Source: Phycisphaerae bacterium (GTDB lineage Bacteria > Planctomycetota > Phycisphaerae > Sedimentisphaerales > Anaerohalosphaeraceae). Taken from it: a DNA stretch of 6,968 nt. The translations under genes were made by a program, and so were the position numbers. The notes beneath the pieces were generated by a model that did not search any database, was not told the origin of the DNA, and was given only the letters and a program-made list of their open reading frames with translations. The stretch covers positions 1 through 6,968 of the forward strand of contig SKKI01000289.1 of assembly GCA_007121565.1 (NCBI GenBank). The letters are read 5' to 3'. Shown here piece by piece: positions 5,843 to 6,968 of this stretch; position 1 is the stretch's first letter, and each line of letters begins with the position of its first letter.

Positions 5843-6968
5843 ATGGATAAATATATCTGTATTCACGGGCATTTTTATCAGCCGCCCCGTGAGAATCCCT
5901 GGCTTGAATACATTGAACTTCAAGACCAGGCGTATCCGTATCACGACTGGAACGAGCGGATTTCCGATGAATGCTATCGTCAAAATGCAGCGTCCCGCAT
6001 TCTCGGCAGCGATCGGAAAATCGTCAATATTGTCAATAATTACGCCAATATCAGCTTTAATTTCGGACCTTCACTGCTGTCCTGGCTGGAAAGCAAGGCC
6101 CCGGACGTGTATCAGAAAATCCTGGACGCGGACCGGGAAAGTATGGAGCGTTTCTCCGGGCACGGCGCGGCCCTGGCCCAGGCGTATAACCATATGATCC
6201 TGCCGCTGTGCAACGAGCGCGACAAGCATACGCAGGTGATCTGGGGGATTCGGGACTTTGAGACGCGTTTCGGACGCCGGCCGGAGGGAATGTGGCTGCC
6301 GGAAACCGCGGTCAATACCGCCACACTGGAGGTGCTGGCCGAGCATGGCATTGGGTTTACGATTTTATCGCCCATGCAGGCCCGAAAGGTGCGAAAGATC
6401 GGCGCCAAAAACTGGAAAGACATCGACGAAGAGAAATTGGATGTGACCGTTCCGTATGTCTGCAATCTGCCGTCCGGCAGGCAGATCAGCCTGTTTTTCT
6501 ATTCCGGAGCGATTGCGCACGATGTGGCCTTTGGCGGGCTGCTGCACAGCGGTAAGGATTTTGCCAAGCGTATCAACGAGGGTTTTGGCAAAGGCGCCCG
6601 CGCCCGGCTGGTGCACATCGCCACCGACGGCGAATCGTTCGGCCATCATCACCGCCACGGCGATATGGCCCTGGCGTATTGTCTTCACCACATCGAAACT
6701 CAGACCGATGCCAAGCTGACGATTTACGGCGAATACCTGGAAAAATTTCCGCCGGAATACGAGGCGGCTATTCACGAAGACAGCTCGTGGAGCTGCGCCC
6801 ACGGCATTGAACGCTGGAAGTCCAACTGCGGCTGCAGCGGCGAGCAGAGTCTCAGCGGCCAACAGCACTGGCGCGCGCCGCTGCGCGAGGCGCTGGATTG
6901 GCTGCGCGATCGGCTGGCCGAGATGTATGCCGACAGGATGCAGCCGTTTGCCGAAGACCCCTGGGCGG
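5843..6968 (+). CDS. GH57-type glycoside hydrolase with DUF3536-like architecture (3' truncated by window edge)
   Basis: The frame is open for 375 codons from ATG 5843 to the right edge, so the C-terminal part is missing; relatives are roughly twice this length. The start is fixed by GAGG at 5833-5836 and an in-frame TAG at 5831-5833. The N-terminus IHGHFYQPPRENPW fits GH57 conserved region 1. GMWLPETAV holds E154, in the position of the GH57 nucleophile, and IATDGESFGHHH holds D262, in the position of the acid/base. IVNNYANISFNFGPSLLSWL and the later DSSWSCAHGIERWKSNCGC block are typical of DUF3536-bearing GH57 proteins. There is no signal peptide, so it is probably cytoplasmic. GH57 enzymes act on alpha-glucans (amylase, branching enzyme, 4-alpha-glucanotransferase), but the substrate of this subgroup is not settled, and I infer only alpha-glucan or related polysaccharide metabolism. 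The catalytic assignments come from motif position, not alignment. Confidence 0.88.
   Translation, partial: MDKYICIHGHFYQPPRENPWLEYIELQDQAYPYHDWNERISDECYRQNAASRILGSDRKIVNIVNNYANISFNFGPSLLSWLESKAPDVYQKILDADRESMERFSGHGAALAQAYNHMILPLCNERDKHTQVIWGIRDFETRFGRRPEGMWLPETAVNTATLEVLAEHGIGFTILSPMQARKVRKIGAKNWKDIDEEKLDVTVPYVCNLPSGRQISLFFYSGAIAHDVAFGGLLHSGKDFAKRINEGFGKGARARLVHIATDGESFGHHHRHGDMALAYCLHHIETQTDAKLTIYGEYLEKFPPEYEAAIHEDSSWSCAHGIERWKSNCGCSGEQSLSGQQHWRAPLREALDWLRDRLAEMYADRMQPFAEDPWA

Noticed and set aside
1..6968. CRISPR array, phage, defence, toxin-antitoxin or transposon genes
   Set aside because: No regularly spaced repeats with unique spacers, no integrase, transposase, nuclease or toxin motifs, and all long coding regions are accounted for by metabolic, transport or regulatory families. 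The window does not support a claim of a novel system.

Overview
The window is bacterial DNA, GC-rich (roughly 55-60% by eye), with genes on both strands. It looks like ordinary chromosomal metabolic territory. I see no phage, transposase, CRISPR array, tRNA or rRNA. Taxonomy cannot be fixed from it. The fused E1 alpha/beta enzyme, the DUF3536-type GH57 protein and the AAAAGTC heptad plus hairpin intergenic repeat would suit a planctomycete (Phycisphaerae-like) or another PVC-type or environmental anaerobe genome, but that is a low-confidence inference.

Layout. Bases 1-414 (+) are the C-terminal end of an ABC-3 family metal-ion transporter permease. Bases 415-652 form a convergent intergenic gap holding three short palindromes and a run of AAAAGTC-like heptads. 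On the minus strand, 4586-2352 then 2305-653 form a two-gene operon: a 744-residue 2-oxo acid dehydrogenase E1 with alpha and beta subunits fused in one chain, followed 46 bp later by a 550-residue dihydrolipoyl acyltransferase (E2) with two lipoyl domains. Bases 4587-4892 are a divergent control region with a good sigma70-type promoter on each strand, a 26-bp dyad over the E1 start site, and three ATCG-headed 10-bp direct repeats upstream of the other promoter. Bases 4893-5672 (+) encode a DeoR/GlpR-family repressor. After a 170-bp gap with its own promoter and a structured leader, 5843 to the right edge (+) encodes the first 375 residues of a GH57-type glycoside hydrolase.

How the genes may work together. 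E1 and E2 together would decarboxylate a 2-oxo acid (pyruvate is the default guess, or acetoin) and make an acyl-CoA. The E3 dihydrolipoamide dehydrogenase they need is not in the window. The DeoR-family protein is transcribed divergently from the E1-E2 operon and next to a polysaccharide-active enzyme. A sugar-phosphate-responsive switch linking carbohydrate breakdown to acetyl-CoA production is a reasonable but untested reading.

I did not find a convincing undescribed system. The points most worth a second look are the near-identical lipoyl-domain duplication within the E2 gene, the organised control region at 4587-4892, and the heptad/palindrome module at 415-652.
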